A stretch of DNA of 64,000 nucleotides from Octadecabacter sp. B2R22 (GCF_018861045.1 NZ_JAHKQJ010000007.1:644306-708305); one strand, 5' to 3'; positions 48,468-58,608 are shown, numbered from the stretch's first letter. Notes: a model not told the origin generated them from the sequence alone. Translations and numbers: made by a program.

Positions 48468-49257
48468 ATCATTCTCCTTGTTGGCAGTCCCAGCAGAAAA
48501 GCGGACTGTAAAGACCTGTACGGCCAGTGTATTGAAGGCACGTAACAACCAAATGTCAGGCCAAGGTTTCAGGCCAGAACGGCTAGATGCGGGCGATCCA
48601 AAATCATATTGCGGGCCCCCTTGGCATATCGAGCTAGGTTTGATTCATTCCGCAATGATCAACAGACAACCCTAGGTGGTTTGGAAATACAATGGAGTAA
48701 GTGAGTGCAAGGCCGCCTAGAAGCTTTGCTTCCTGATGGCTTCGGGCCGTCCGAACGCCTTAGAACGTGAGTCTTTCAGGGCTCACGCCCCCTACCGCGC
48801 CACTTTGATTGATGCGACACAGCCTTCGCCTTCATTGGGCTATTCGAAGAAGTGTATCGAAGCCGATGAGAGTATCGGTACCCGTAAACAACCTTAGCGA
48901 CACAACCATTTACACAGCGACTTTTGATCTCGCAGGGATTGGAGCGACGTTGCAGACCGCATTTTAAAAAAATAATGCAGCAGATCGATCGCTGGATTTC
49001 TCAGCCCAAAGAGTTGAAACTCGGAGCGATCTTAACAATGGCGTTTTTATAGCACTGCGGGTAGCCGGCAGCCTCGTATTCACTGACCCAAAAGCGACGC
49101 ACACGCACCGGATCGTCCGCTCCTAGGGACGTTCTGTTGGGGCGACATGTGAAAAGCCCTTCCGTCTTTTCCAAGCCATCAAAGCGGCCGTTCGTAGTCC
49201 CCCATTATCCGTCAAAATGGGCTCAAAGCTGCCGTTCGCGGTTCTCGGATACCGCAT
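48468..49257. other. 790-base gene-free stretch upstream of the RTX nuclease
   Basis: No credible coding frame, tRNA or insertion-sequence end was found. The part next to 48467 must contain the nuclease promoter on the minus strand, not resolved. A short AT-rich inverted sequence lies around 48958-48977 (GCATT...AATGC), and two related 19-base repeats lie at 49180 and 49224. It is the longest gap in the window and may be decayed sequence or hold an RNA gene I cannot recognise. Confidence 0.55.
49180..49242 (+). repeat. Pair of related 19-base repeats
   Basis: CAAAGCGGCCGTTCGTAGT (49180-49198) and CAAAGCTGCCGTTCGCGGT (49224-49242) match at 16 of 19 positions, 44 bases apart, and each is followed by a later TATCCGT. 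The core AAGCNGCCRTTCG also occurs, inverted, in copy A near 40.9 kb. The pair lies just past the 3' end of the COQ10-like gene. Confidence 0.5.
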
Positions 49258-49701
49258 CTATCCGTAAAGGTCTTTGGCGCGAGTTTCAAAGGCGCGCACG
49301 ATGGTTTGCATGGCCTGATTAAAGAACATGCCAGCAGCGCCCTGCAACAGCTTGTTCTTGAACTCGAAATCAACTTCAAAGTGGACATTGCAGCCGTCTT
49401 CGACGTCTTCAAACCGCCAAACGCTTTCTAGAAATTTGAACGGCCCGTCGATGTAGGCGGTCTCGATCTTACGCTCCGCAGGCCAAAGGACGACACGGCT
49501 GCCGAACTTTTCGCGAAAGACTTTAAAGCTGACCACAAGATCGGCCAACATCACCTCGTGATCGCCCTCATCACTGCGCGATCTTATGCGTGCAGCGGCA
49601 GTCCATGGCAGGAATTTTGGGTAATTCGCCACGTCCCCAACAAGGTCATACATTTGCGCCGCTGAATACGGCAGGTGTTTGGTTTCAGAATGGGCAGGCA
49701 T
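49258..49701 (-). CDS. Type II polyketide cyclase/START family protein (COQ10/RatA-like)
   Basis: This 147-residue START-fold protein of the COQ10/RatA group includes [26 protein letters not shown] at the N-terminus and FKVFREKF and [15 protein letters not shown] farther on, all typical. Eukaryotic COQ10 binds ubiquinone and aids respiration; E. coli RatA was reported to affect ribosome association. In alphaproteobacteria a ubiquinone-related role is favoured, but unproved here. In related genomes it is often near lipA, which lies 3 kb away. Confidence 0.85.
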   Translation of the reverse strand: MPAHSETKHLPYSAAQMYDLVGDVANYPKFLPWTAAARIRSRSDEGDHEVMLADLVVSFKVFREKFGSRVVLWPAERKIETAYIDGPFKFLESVWRFEDVEDGCNVHFEVDFEFKNKLLQGAAGMFFNQAMQTIVRAFETRAKDLYG

Positions 49702-49784
49702 TGGTCGCTTTCACGGGTGACATTACTGTTTCATGTCGTATGGTTTGTGCGGAATTTCAAGCAATTGCACAAGGTCCGGACCCT

Positions 49785-50345
49785 ATGACGCAAGCAAACG
49801 ACACTGCCCCCGCATCGCCGCCCTATGTGATTGACGTCATGATCTCGGCCAAGTCGATCGCCGCACGGATCGAAGACTTGGCAAAAACCATTCAAGCCGA
49901 GTTCAAAGACACTGATAAGCTGGTTGTTGTTGGCCTGTTGCGGGGATCGTTTGTGTTTATCGCTGACCTTGTTCGCGAACTGGACCTTCCGGTCGAGGTC
50001 GATTTCCTTGAGGCCAGCAGCTATGGCGACGGCATGGAAAGTTCTCGAGAAGTGCGTATTCTCAAGGACTTGCGCGGCCAGATCGAAGGACGCGACGTGT
50101 TGGTCGTCGAAGACATCGTCGACACGGGACATACGCTGCATCAGGTGATTGATATGCTCAACACGCGTAAACCTGCGCGGCTTCGCTCTATTGCGCTGCT
50201 CGACAAACCATCACGCCGCGAGGTCGACATGAAAGCCGATTGGACCGGGTTCGAAATTCCTGATGAATTCGTTGTTGGTTACGGAATCGATTACGCCCAA
50301 CGCAACCGCAATCTGCCGTTCATTGGCAAAGTACGGTTCACCTAG
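49785..50345 (+). CDS. hpt: Hypoxanthine phosphoribosyltransferase
   Basis: This 186-residue purine salvage enzyme forms IMP/GMP from hypoxanthine/guanine and PRPP. The PRPP motif is [14 protein letters not shown], the pyrophosphate loop is [10 protein letters not shown], and the flexible loop carries [10 protein letters not shown]. The start at [11 protein letters not shown] is chosen because it matches family length; a longer in-frame extension would run antisense through the COQ10-like gene and is not credible. Confidence 0.94.
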   Translation: MTQANDTAPASPPYVIDVMISAKSIAARIEDLAKTIQAEFKDTDKLVVVGLLRGSFVFIADLVRELDLPVEVDFLEASSYGDGMESSREVRILKDLRGQIEGRDVLVVEDIVDTGHTLHQVIDMLNTRKPARLRSIALLDKPSRREVDMKADWTGFEIPDEFVVGYGIDYAQRNRNLPFIGKVRFT

Positions 50346-50447
50346 TCACGTTAATTTGTGCGTCACCGCGCAGAACTACCCCTCGGCAAGTGAAATTCTT
50401 GTGCTAACCTTCCCTGAGTTGCCCCATTTTTCCTCAGGAGACGTTCG

Positions 50448-50900
50448 ATGAAATACATTTCCCTAATCGCTGGTACAGCCGCGATCACTGCCGCATCATT
50501 TGCTATGGCTGACAGCCACGAAGAGGTGAACCCAGCTGTCACCGCTCGCCAGTCGCACATGCAGCTTTATGCGTATAATCTTGGCATTCTTGGTGGCATG
50601 GCACAGGGCAAGATCGACTATGACGCCGAAGCGGCCCAAACAGCGGCCGATAGCATGGTGGCCCTGACGTCGATGAACACGGCAAGTTACTGGCCCGAAG
50701 GCACAGCTGAAGGCACTAAGGCGCAGCCTGCCATTTGGGAAAACTTGGATGATTTCATGTCCAAAGGCGAAGACCTTGCGTTTGAGGTTGAAGGCATGGC
50801 CGACGTTGCGGGCACTGACCTCGCCAGCCTTCAGGGCGCGATGGGTAACCTTGGCGGCACCTGTTCGGCCTGTCACCGTGAATACCGCGCGCGCGACTAA
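50448..50900 (+). CDS. cycP: Cytochrome c' (class II c-type cytochrome)
   Basis: This 150-residue periplasmic four-helix-bundle cytochrome has a signal peptide (1-21, ending AMA). The haem site is CSACH at 139-143 near the C-terminus, the class II position, followed by REYR. The QLYAYNLGILGGMAQGK segment matches the first helix of this group. These proteins bind NO or CO or transfer electrons. Its stop overlaps the next cytochrome's start by one base, so the two are co-expressed. Confidence 0.9.
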   Translation: MKYISLIAGTAAITAASFAMADSHEEVNPAVTARQSHMQLYAYNLGILGGMAQGKIDYDAEAAQTAADSMVALTSMNTASYWPEGTAEGTKAQPAIWENLDDFMSKGEDLAFEVEGMADVAGTDLASLQGAMGNLGGTCSACHREYRARD

Positions 50901-51769
50901 TGCGTAAAAGAGCCCTCGTCTTAGCTGTTGGCGTTGTTGGGGCGGTTGTCGCGTTTTTCGTGACCGCCCCTCAAAGCATTGACCCCAGAGTTCTGACGGA
51001 TGCTCCGTTCAAAAGTGACCCTGCCCGCGGCGAACTGGTGCTTGCCGCCGCTGGCTGTGCGTCGTGTCACAGCGCTGAAGGCAGTGAGGCCTTGGCGGGG
51101 GGCAAAGCCTTTGTCAGTGATTTCGGAACTTTTTATGCGCCCAACATATCGACCGATACAGATCATGGCATCGGCGGCTGGACGGATTATGAAATCGTCA
51201 ACGCAATGATGGCTGGTGTGTCGCCAGACGGCGCACATTATTACCCCGCATTCCCCTACACGACCTATTCAAAGATGTCCCCGCAAGACGCGGTCGACCT
51301 GATCGCCCACCTGCGCACCCTGCCCGCTGAAGCGACCCCGTCACGGGACCATGATGTCGGGTTTCCTTTTAATATCCGCCGCAGTCTTGGCGGGTGGAAA
51401 TTCTTGTTCGCCAGTGATGAATGGGTGATCACGGACGTTCCAACCCCCGAAATCGAACGCGGTCGCTATCTGGTTGAAGCATTGGGCCACTGCAGCGAAT
51501 GCCACACCCCGCGCAACGCGCTTGGTGGATCGCAAACAGACCAATGGCTGCGCGGCGCTGCAAACCCGTCCGGCGAAGGCCGCATTCCGTCCATTCACCC
51601 CGATGACCTTGGATGGAGCGCGCAGGATATCGCCATTTACCTCGATAGCGGGTTCACGCCTGACTTTGATACAGCAGGCGGTGAAATGGTTGACGTGATT
51701 GAAAACACGTCACAACTGCCCGACGATGATCGCGGGGCTATCGCGGCTTACTTGGTCGCCTTACCGTAA
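50900..51769 (+). CDS. Membrane-anchored di-haem cytochrome c
   Basis: This 289-residue protein has an uncleaved-looking N-terminal span (5-22) and two class I haem domains. CASCH at 53-57 and CSECH at 198-202 are the covalent haem sites. Segments such as FYAPNISTD, GGWTDYEIVNAM and HYYPAFPYT match di-haem subunits of membrane dehydrogenases (alcohol, gluconate and nicotinate types). No dehydrogenase is adjacent, so its partner is likely the cytochrome c' encoded immediately upstream. It ends two bases from the convergent EEP-family gene. Confidence 0.88.
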   Translation: MRKRALVLAVGVVGAVVAFFVTAPQSIDPRVLTDAPFKSDPARGELVLAAAGCASCHSAEGSEALAGGKAFVSDFGTFYAPNISTDTDHGIGGWTDYEIVNAMMAGVSPDGAHYYPAFPYTTYSKMSPQDAVDLIAHLRTLPAEATPSRDHDVGFPFNIRRSLGGWKFLFASDEWVITDVPTPEIERGRYLVEALGHCSECHTPRNALGGSQTDQWLRGAANPSGEGRIPSIHPDDLGWSAQDIAIYLDSGFTPDFDTAGGEMVDVIENTSQLPDDDRGAIAAYLVALP

Positions 51770-51771
51770 GA

Positions 51772-52608
51772 TCAAAAGTTCAAAACGGTGAAAGACACCG
51801 GTGCATGATCGGACATCGACGCAATCCATGCGTCCCGCTCGGCGCCTTGCTGTAGCAGGGCCCACCCCCCGACGTTTGCCTCATGCCCATTGGCGTCTGT
51901 TTCAATGGACATGCTTTCATCCACATAAACGTGATCCAAATCGCTATCGGGATAGCTGCTGCCGGTGCCGTTGGAGAATGTATGCGGGTGGCTTTTCAGC
52001 AATGGTCGCAACGCAACGCGGGCAAATCTTTTGTTGAGCCGTAAGATTTCGGCGTCGGCATCCAGATCACCATCCGAATCCGTCAAAATCATCCCCATCG
52101 TGTTCAAATCACCCAAGACAACCATACCGCCCGACGCCTCCCCCTGTGCCACGGCGATCTTGTTGATGACCTTCTTAAGGCTGCTAACCTTTTCAAACAT
52201 CGACACTCTCAGCCCCCAGCCTTTGGGGTCGCTGCCGGATTTAAAGTGTCCAAACAGGATTGGAAGATGTTTGCCGCTGTCAGACGTAATGGTCAAAAGC
52301 GCGGCGGGCCGCAGATCAAGGTTGTTCTCTTTAAACTGACCTTTTTGCGTGATGAAGGCTCGCAATGTCTTTTTGAACCCGATGAGGATTTCCTGAACTT
52401 GCCGCCCTTCGGTCAGCATAAAGGTGTAATCCGTCATTCTCTGCGCGATGAGGTTAAAACTCTCGGCGCCTTCAACTTCAAGCAAGCCAAAGACATCGGG
52501 GTCTTGTGCCTCGAGCTCGGCAATTACACGGTCCACGCGTCCTGCCTTCGCAGCCGTTTTGGTGCCGCTAAAATGCTCGACGTTCCATGTCAGTATTTTC
52601 AAATCCAT
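51772..52608 (-). CDS. Endonuclease/exonuclease/phosphatase family protein
   Basis: This 278-residue single-domain EEP protein has catalytic motifs TWNVEHF (Asn), LLEVEG (metal Glu), GHFKSG (His), VLGDLNTMG (Asp/Asn), LDHVYV and MSDHAPV (Asp/His). Family members cleave DNA, RNA or phosphate esters. It has no signal peptide and so is probably cytoplasmic. The substrate is unknown. Confidence 0.85.
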   Translation of the reverse strand: MDLKILTWNVEHFSGTKTAAKAGRVDRVIAELEAQDPDVFGLLEVEGAESFNLIAQRMTDYTFMLTEGRQVQEILIGFKKTLRAFITQKGQFKENNLDLRPAALLTITSDSGKHLPILFGHFKSGSDPKGWGLRVSMFEKVSSLKKVINKIAVAQGEASGGMVVLGDLNTMGMILTDSDGDLDADAEILRLNKRFARVALRPLLKSHPHTFSNGTGSSYPDSDLDHVYVDESMSIETDANGHEANVGGWALLQQGAERDAWIASMSDHAPVSFTVLNF

Positions 52609-52665
52609 AATCGCCTCCGTCCATAATGGGCAAAGGTTAGGCGATTGTGGCGATTCAACCTAGGG

Positions 52666-53622
52666 TTAAGAGCCGTGTTTATCCATCCGCGCCGCGCGCA
52701 ACTTCGCGAAATCGTCGCCCGCGTGGTAGCTTGATCGCGTCAGTGGCGTGGCGGAAACCATCAAGAAGCCCTTGTTATAGGCGGTCTTTTCATAGGTTTC
52801 GAACTCTTCAGGCGTCACGAAACGGTCCACCTTGTGGTGTTTCGGCGTGGGCTGCAAATACTGACCGATGGTCAGGAAATCGATATCCGCCGCGCGCATG
52901 TCTTCCATCACCTGCGTCACACCTTGTTTGTCTTCGCCAAGGCCAACCATGATCCCAGATTTGGTGAACATCGTCGGGTCAAGTTCCTTAACCCGCTGCA
53001 AAAGGCGCAAGGAATGGAAATACCGCGCACCTGGGCGCACTTCTGGATAAAGGCCCGGAACAGTTTCGAGGTTGTGGTTGAACACATCAGGACGCGCTTC
53101 GACCACGATCTCTAGAACGCTTGGATCACAACGGATGAAGTCCGGCGTCAGAATTTCGATGGTGGTGTTCGGGGATTGGCGACGTATGGCACGAATGGTC
53201 TGCGCAAAGTGTTCTGCGCCGCCATCTTCCACGTCATCGCGATCCACAGATGTAATCACAACGTGGTTCAGGCCAAGTTTCTTGACGGCATCCGCTACGC
53301 GACCCGGTTCAAAAACGTCCAAGTCTTCTGGTGGCTTGCCAGTCGCAATGTTGCAGAACGTGCAGGCACGCGTGCAAACTTCGCCCATAATCATCATGGT
53401 CGCATGACCCTGAGACCAACATTCCCCCACATTCGGACAACCCGCTTCTTCGCAGACTGTCGTCAGTTTGTGTTCACGCATGATGTCGCGCGTTTCCATG
53501 TAGCCTTCGCTCACGGGGGCCTTAACACGGATCCAATCTGGCTTTTTGGGCTGCGGCGCATCTGGGCGCCTCTGCTTCTCAGGGTGACGTTGGGCCGGAA
53601 TCTTTAGATCACGCGTTGTCAT
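52666..53622 (-). CDS. lipA: Lipoyl synthase
   Basis: This 318-residue radical SAM enzyme inserts two sulfur atoms into octanoyl groups on lipoyl proteins. The auxiliary cluster is in [13 protein letters not shown], the radical SAM cluster in CTRACTFC, and the C-terminal Arg-Ser-Ser motif is present ([10 protein letters not shown]). Length is normal. Confidence 0.97.
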   Translation of the reverse strand: MTTRDLKIPAQRHPEKQRRPDAPQPKKPDWIRVKAPVSEGYMETRDIMREHKLTTVCEEAGCPNVGECWSQGHATMMIMGEVCTRACTFCNIATGKPPEDLDVFEPGRVADAVKKLGLNHVVITSVDRDDVEDGGAEHFAQTIRAIRRQSPNTTIEILTPDFIRCDPSVLEIVVEARPDVFNHNLETVPGLYPEVRPGARYFHSLRLLQRVKELDPTMFTKSGIMVGLGEDKQGVTQVMEDMRAADIDFLTIGQYLQPTPKHHKVDRFVTPEEFETYEKTAYNKGFLMVSATPLTRSSYHAGDDFAKLRAARMDKHGS

Positions 53623-53722
53623 GTGGGTCTCCTCTTGGGCCCTGTTTAGGCCGTTTGAAGAGATTTGTCCAAGGGTCTCAACGCACTGGGTCGCGGGTTT
53701 GCTTATGGTGCATAACGTGCCC

Positions 53723-54754
53723 CTACCCGATCTTTGGCCCTAGCCCGCCAATCGCCTCATAATGCAAAACCAAACGTTGCAACGCGATGCGCAACACGAC
53801 CTTACCCGACCGCGCAGCCCAGCCCATATGCCTTTCGGTGGTCTCTAACCCTTCAAGCAAACAACAACACCGTAGCGCGATCTCAGACAACCCTGGCCCT
53901 AAATAAGATAGCGCCTTGGCCACCTGATCCGCGGCGGGGTTTTTTAGGGTGTCAATGGGTTTATGGGCTTCGATCTGGGCCAGCATGGTGTCCCAGTCCG
54001 GCGTTGGGTCTGGCCCCATCGAACGTCCGATCAAGGACAGCTCATAGCCTTCCCGCAACCGTTCAGCGGCCTGAACCATACTTCGGTTGATAAAGGGATT
54101 GCCGTCCAGATCCTTACGCCGCGACAGGGCAAGAACGGGGCTGTCAATGGACGCCGCGCGCACTGGAACTGGTTTTTCATCCCAAGTCCCGACGCCTTTG
54201 GGTGCACCCGTAAAACTGGCAGGCCCTTCGGCCATTTCACGCGCGTTGTTTTCTGACATCGCTGTAAGTTCCCGCAGAGCGACGCGGCCCCCCGCAGTGA
54301 TCCTGTATCGCAAAACGCGTGACGTGGTCTGCCCGCACGAAATCCATCCGCGCAACGCCAACGTCGTCGCGGTGTCCATGGGTAACTTACTGCCGTGGTC
54401 GGGTTCGCCTGATGGAATGTCTTGTAAAATGACCCCTTGCTCCATTCCCAAAGCGATTGCCAATAACACGTCCGGCAAGGCAAGGCGGCGTAGCGCCTGC
54501 ATCAGTTCCAACGAGGACGGCGTCAGTGCGTTTGGACCTTCCTCAGCGAGAACTTTTATTGCCCGATCCACCAGCGGATCATCCCGCCGCTGTTCGACCT
54601 TGCGCACCTGACGCATGATCGTTGACGGGTGACAGTTTTGCCCACGTGCCAGCACACGAATGGCCTGCCCCATTTCGGTATGAAAAATGTAATTGCGCAC
54701 CTCTACAGGTACCCATGATGGGATCGCGCGGTTTGCGCGTCTGCTCTCGATCAT
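53723..54754 (-). CDS. DUF6456 domain protein with helix-turn-helix
   Basis: This 343-residue protein has an N-terminal HTH-like segment (residues about 28-60, [20 protein letters not shown]) and a C-terminal DUF6456 region (about 190-340, [20 protein letters not shown], then [15 protein letters not shown]). The family is confined largely to Rhodobacterales and relatives, without assigned function; DNA binding is likely from the HTH. The ATG start is preferred over a TTG four codons earlier, with GGGAAACGAG ahead. It is divergent from a DUF6477 gene. Confidence 0.8.
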   Translation of the reverse strand: MIESRRANRAIPSWVPVEVRNYIFHTEMGQAIRVLARGQNCHPSTIMRQVRKVEQRRDDPLVDRAIKVLAEEGPNALTPSSLELMQALRRLALPDVLLAIALGMEQGVILQDIPSGEPDHGSKLPMDTATTLALRGWISCGQTTSRVLRYRITAGGRVALRELTAMSENNAREMAEGPASFTGAPKGVGTWDEKPVPVRAASIDSPVLALSRRKDLDGNPFINRSMVQAAERLREGYELSLIGRSMGPDPTPDWDTMLAQIEAHKPIDTLKNPAADQVAKALSYLGPGLSEIALRCCCLLEGLETTERHMGWAARSGKVVLRIALQRLVLHYEAIGGLGPKIG

Positions 54755-54836
54755 CTCGTTTCCCAATTCCCTTGCTTAACGACTGCCACGCCAAGCCCTG
54801 CAATCTTGGCGGGCAATTGTTTCCGTTTCGTTAATG

Positions 54837-54845
54837 TTATCCACA
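54837..54845 (+). other. DnaA-box match TTATCCACA
   Basis: This is a perfect 9-base DnaA-box consensus in the 215-base gap between the divergent DUF6456 and DUF6477 genes. It could be chance, but it lies where promoters of both genes must be. Confidence 0.35.
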
Positions 54846-54969
54846 GGCACACAGAATTGTTTCCAAAAGATAAACAATGTTTAATGCACCGACCGCCGCG
54901 AGTTACCCACGCGCAACACTACTTTGGGTTGTGTCATGATTGTGACATTGTTTGAACTGGAGTGCCGCA

Positions 54970-55308
54970 ATGGAAGACGTACTAAGCCAAATATCCCGCC
55001 TGAACCGACCGACTCTTTTGGTCAACACGGCCCGACACGGGTTAGAGGACTACAACCGTGTTGCACACCTAAGGCGTCTGCTGAAATGCGACACCATACC
55101 CGGCCCCAGTCAGGCCATTGTACGGCTTATGGAGATCGAAGGAATCGCAAACGAGCACCGTTTAGACGACCGCGCCGAATACTCAATCGCGCGTCATGTG
55201 GAACTCATTGTCGCCTTGATGTCCGAAGCACGGATCCTCAAAGCATCCAAAGCCGCGAAACGAAGAGCTGCCCTCGCGGTGGTCGAACAGCCCTCACCTG
55301 TCATATAA
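54970..55308 (+). CDS. DUF6477 family protein
   Basis: This 112-residue, mostly helical and basic protein has a core of LNRPTLLVNTARHGLEDYNR and VRLMEIEGIANEHRLDDRAEYS, which I associate with the DUF6477 family, found in Rhodobacteraceae. It has no membrane segment or signal and its function is unknown. The ATG start has GGAG seven bases upstream. The divergent DUF6456 gene suggests a functional pair. Confidence 0.75.
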   Translation: MEDVLSQISRLNRPTLLVNTARHGLEDYNRVAHLRRLLKCDTIPGPSQAIVRLMEIEGIANEHRLDDRAEYSIARHVELIVALMSEARILKASKAAKRRAALAVVEQPSPVI

Positions 55309-55314
55309 AGGCTG

Positions 55315-56868
55315 TTACATGAAGCTGTCTGGCATGGATGCCTTTTTCTCTTCGACATAAGCATTCAGCTTGGTCAGGATTTCCGGGTCCATCGGCGGAG
55401 CGACATAGGTGTCGATCAGTTTTGCAACTCGTTCAGAGGCAAGGGTTTGACTGTCGCGCGCGCCCTCTTCTTCCCATGTCTCGAAAGGCTTGTAATCAAA
55501 CACTTCGGAGCGCCAGAAAGCCGTTTTGAAATTTGCTTGCGTGTGGGCACAACCAAGATAGTGCCCACCCGGCCCGACTTCGCGGATCGCATCCATGGCT
55601 TGGGCGTTCTCATCGATCTCGACGCCTTTGGCCATGTGGTGCAGCGTGCCAAGTTGATCGGCATCCAGCACAAATTTTTCGAAATCCGCCACAAGACCGC
55701 CTTCAAGCCAGCCGCAGGCGTGGAGCATAAAGTTCACGCCGGACAGCAGACCCATATTCAAACTGTTGGACGTTTCGTAAGCGGCCTGCGCATCCGGCAG
55801 TTTAGAACCGCAGAACGACCCAGCCGAGCGATAAGGTAACCCAAGGCGGCGGGCTAATTGTCCTGCGCCGTTGGTGATATGTGCAGCCTCTGGCGTGCCA
55901 AATGTAGGCGCACCGGAGTTCATGTCGATTGATGTCACAAAGGTCCCAAAGATCACAGGCGCACCTGGGCGGATCAACTGGCTATAGGCGACGCCGGCCA
56001 AAACCTCGGCCAAGACCTGCGTCAAAGTTCCCATGACCGAGACCGGTGCCATGGCCCCGCCAACGATAAACGGGCTGATGATACTCGCTTGGTTGGCTTC
56101 AGCGTAAACTTCCAAGGCGCCCATCATTGTTTCATCAAACGTCAACGGGCTGTTAATATTGATGAGCGACGTCATCACGGTGTTTTGCGCGACAAATTCT
56201 TTGCCAAACAGGATTTCGCACATTTCAACGCTGTCACGGGCGCGGCTTGGTTCTGTAACGGACCCCATGAAGGGCTTATCGCTCAGCGTCATATGCGCCA
56301 TGAGCATATCAAGGTGGCGTTTGTTCACCGGAACATCCGTGGGTTCGCACACTGTGCCGCCTGACAGGTGCAACCACTTGGACATATAACCGAGTTTTAC
56401 GAACTTCTGAAAATCAGCAATCGTCGCGTAGCGCCGTCCACCATCGGCATCGCGCACAAACGGAGGGCCATAGACCGGCGCCAGCACCAGGTTCTTGCCG
56501 CCCACCTGAACGGATTTTTCAGGATTGCGGGCGTGGTGGGTAAACTCGGAAGGCGCAGTTTCACAAAGCTTTCGCGCCAATCCTTTGGGGATACGGACGC
56601 GTTCACCATCGACCGATGCCCCAGCGGCCTTCCAGCGTTCAAGCGCTTTTGGGTTGTCGACAAAGGCAACGCCGATTTCTTCGAGAACGGTTTCGGCGTT
56701 GGCTTCGATGATATCCAAGGCTTCATCGCTCAACATTTCGAGGTTCGGAATGTTGCGCACGATTGTTGGCGCTGTCTCAAAACTTACCGCTGTGCGTTCC
56801 GCCCGACGTGCGGCGCCGCCGCCTCCACGTGCCCGTCGTCCGCGTGCTGGTGTTGCTGTCTCTGACAT
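55315..56868 (-). CDS. Trimethylamine methyltransferase (MttB) family protein without pyrrolysine
   Basis: This 517-residue protein of the MttB superfamily transfers methyl groups from quaternary or tertiary amines to a corrinoid protein. The frame is uninterrupted, so no amber-encoded pyrrolysine is used; such members include glycine betaine methyltransferases. An unusual Arg/Gly-rich N-terminal tail ([18 protein letters not shown], residues 8-25) precedes the barrel. No corrinoid-protein or reactivase gene is adjacent. The start at [10 protein letters not shown] is chosen; an in-frame ATG 11 codons earlier overlaps the guaA leader region. Confidence 0.85.
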   Translation of the reverse strand: MSETATPARGRRARGGGGAARRAERTAVSFETAPTIVRNIPNLEMLSDEALDIIEANAETVLEEIGVAFVDNPKALERWKAAGASVDGERVRIPKGLARKLCETAPSEFTHHARNPEKSVQVGGKNLVLAPVYGPPFVRDADGGRRYATIADFQKFVKLGYMSKWLHLSGGTVCEPTDVPVNKRHLDMLMAHMTLSDKPFMGSVTEPSRARDSVEMCEILFGKEFVAQNTVMTSLININSPLTFDETMMGALEVYAEANQASIISPFIVGGAMAPVSVMGTLTQVLAEVLAGVAYSQLIRPGAPVIFGTFVTSIDMNSGAPTFGTPEAAHITNGAGQLARRLGLPYRSAGSFCGSKLPDAQAAYETSNSLNMGLLSGVNFMLHACGWLEGGLVADFEKFVLDADQLGTLHHMAKGVEIDENAQAMDAIREVGPGGHYLGCAHTQANFKTAFWRSEVFDYKPFETWEEEGARDSQTLASERVAKLIDTYVAPPMDPEILTKLNAYVEEKKASMPDSFM

Positions 56869-57030
56869 GATGATTACCCCGTAAGAATCCTGTTGATCCA
56901 AAAACTACACGGGCCAAGCGCCCGCTCGCCCCTAAGAAGCGGCCTCTACGGGGCAAATGCGACATTCTACCTGTCGATTTTCGACACCCCGAATCCTTGC
57001 GTCCGCGCCGCTCGCGTTTTACGACGCATC

Positions 57031-58608
57031 ATGGATATAATCGAACACGACCGCCTTCTTATCATCGACTTTGGTAGCCAAGTGACGCAGCTGATTGCGC
57101 GCCGCTTGCGTGAACAAAACGTCTATTGTGAAATTCACCCCTACCAGAAGGTCACCGATGACGTTCTGGCACAGATAGCGCCAAAGGCGGTGATCCTGTC
57201 TGGTGGTCCGGATTCTGTCACCCGCGAAGGCAGCCCAAGGGCCCCCGAAAGCCTTTGGAGCATGGGCATTCCTGTTCTGGGCATTTGCTACGGTCAACAG
57301 ACCATGATGCAGCAGCTTGGCGGCGAAGTGCACGGTGGCAAGAATACGGGCGGCGGCGGCACGGCTGAATTTGGTCGCGCCTACGTGACCCCGACAGATG
57401 AACGCATTGATTTGCTGGCGGGTTGGTTCCTTGAGAAAAAGGAACAAGTTTGGATGAGCCATGGCGACCACGTTGCCAAACTCGCCCCCGGTTTTGAGGT
57501 TTACGGCACATCACCCAACGCGCCATACGCCATCACCGCCGATCTTGAGCGTAATTTTTATGCCGTTCAGTTCCACCCCGAAGTGCACCACACTCCGAAC
57601 GGGTCCACATTGTACGAAAACTTCGTCCGCTTGGCTGGGTTTTCTGGCGACTGGACCATGGCGGGCTACAAGGATGACGCGATTGCGCGCATCCGTGAAC
57701 AGGTTGGCGACAAACAGGTCATCTGTGGCTTGTCCGGCGGTGTGGATTCATCCGTTACGGCGGCCCTGCTGCACGAAGCAATTGGCGATCAGCTGACATG
57801 TGTCTTTGTTGATCATGGATTGCTGCGCCTTGATGAAGGTGCGGACGTTGTTGCGATGTTCCGTGACAACATGAACCTGAAAGTCATCCACGCGGATGAG
57901 GCAGACCTGTTCCTTGGTGAACTTGAAGGGCAATCCGACCCAGAAACCAAGCGTAAGATCATCGGCAAGCTGTTCATCGACGTGTTCCAGAAATACGCCA
58001 ATGAAATCGACGGTGCTGAATTCCTAGCCCAAGGGACGCTTTATCCTGATGTCATTGAATCGGTGTCGTTCTCTGGCGGCCCGTCCGTCACAATCAAGTC
58101 CCACCACAATGTTGGCGGCCTCCCTGAAAAGATGGGCCTGAAACTGGTCGAACCCCTTCGTGAACTGTTCAAAGACGAAGTCCGCGTGTTGGGCCATGAA
58201 CTTGGCCTGCCTGCATCCTTTATTGGGCGTCACCCCTTCCCTGGTCCGGGTCTTGCGATCCGGTGCCCCGGTGAGATTACGCGTGAAAAGCTCGACATTC
58301 TGCGCGAAGCGGATGCCGTCTATATCGACCAGATCCGCAAGCACGGTCTTTATGATGAAATCTGGCAAGCCTTCGTTGCAATCCTGCCTGTGCGCACCGT
58401 TGGTGTGATGGGCGATGGTCGGACATATGATTTCGCCTGTGCCTTGCGCGCGGTGACGTCAGTGGACGGCATGACGGCGGATTATTACCCGTTCACCCAT
58501 GAATTCTTGGGCGAAACCGCCACGCGGATCATCAACGAAGTGCCGGGGATCAATCGCGTCACCTACGACATCACGTCCAAACCTCCGGGCACGATTGAGT
58601 GGGAATAA
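57031..58608 (+). CDS. guaA: GMP synthase (glutamine-hydrolysing)
   Basis: This 525-residue enzyme aminates XMP to GMP. The N-terminal class I glutamine amidotransferase has the nucleophile Cys in GICYGQQTM and His/Glu in FHPEVHHT. The ATP pyrophosphatase domain begins [17 protein letters not shown]. The C-terminal dimerisation domain ends with KPPGTIEWE, the family ending. The start at [17 protein letters not shown] matches the family; upstream frame is not coding-like. Confidence 0.97.
   Translation: MDIIEHDRLLIIDFGSQVTQLIARRLREQNVYCEIHPYQKVTDDVLAQIAPKAVILSGGPDSVTREGSPRAPESLWSMGIPVLGICYGQQTMMQQLGGEVHGGKNTGGGGTAEFGRAYVTPTDERIDLLAGWFLEKKEQVWMSHGDHVAKLAPGFEVYGTSPNAPYAITADLERNFYAVQFHPEVHHTPNGSTLYENFVRLAGFSGDWTMAGYKDDAIARIREQVGDKQVICGLSGGVDSSVTAALLHEAIGDQLTCVFVDHGLLRLDEGADVVAMFRDNMNLKVIHADEADLFLGELEGQSDPETKRKIIGKLFIDVFQKYANEIDGAEFLAQGTLYPDVIESVSFSGGPSVTIKSHHNVGGLPEKMGLKLVEPLRELFKDEVRVLGHELGLPASFIGRHPFPGPGLAIRCPGEITREKLDILREADAVYIDQIRKHGLYDEIWQAFVAILPVRTVGVMGDGRTYDFACALRAVTSVDGMTADYYPFTHEFLGETATRIINEVPGINRVTYDITSKPPGTIEWE

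Noticed and set aside
49590-49784. N-terminal extension of hpt
   Set aside because: The extension would be translated antisense through the COQ10-like gene and does not resemble phosphoribosyltransferases; the ATG at 49785 gives normal length.
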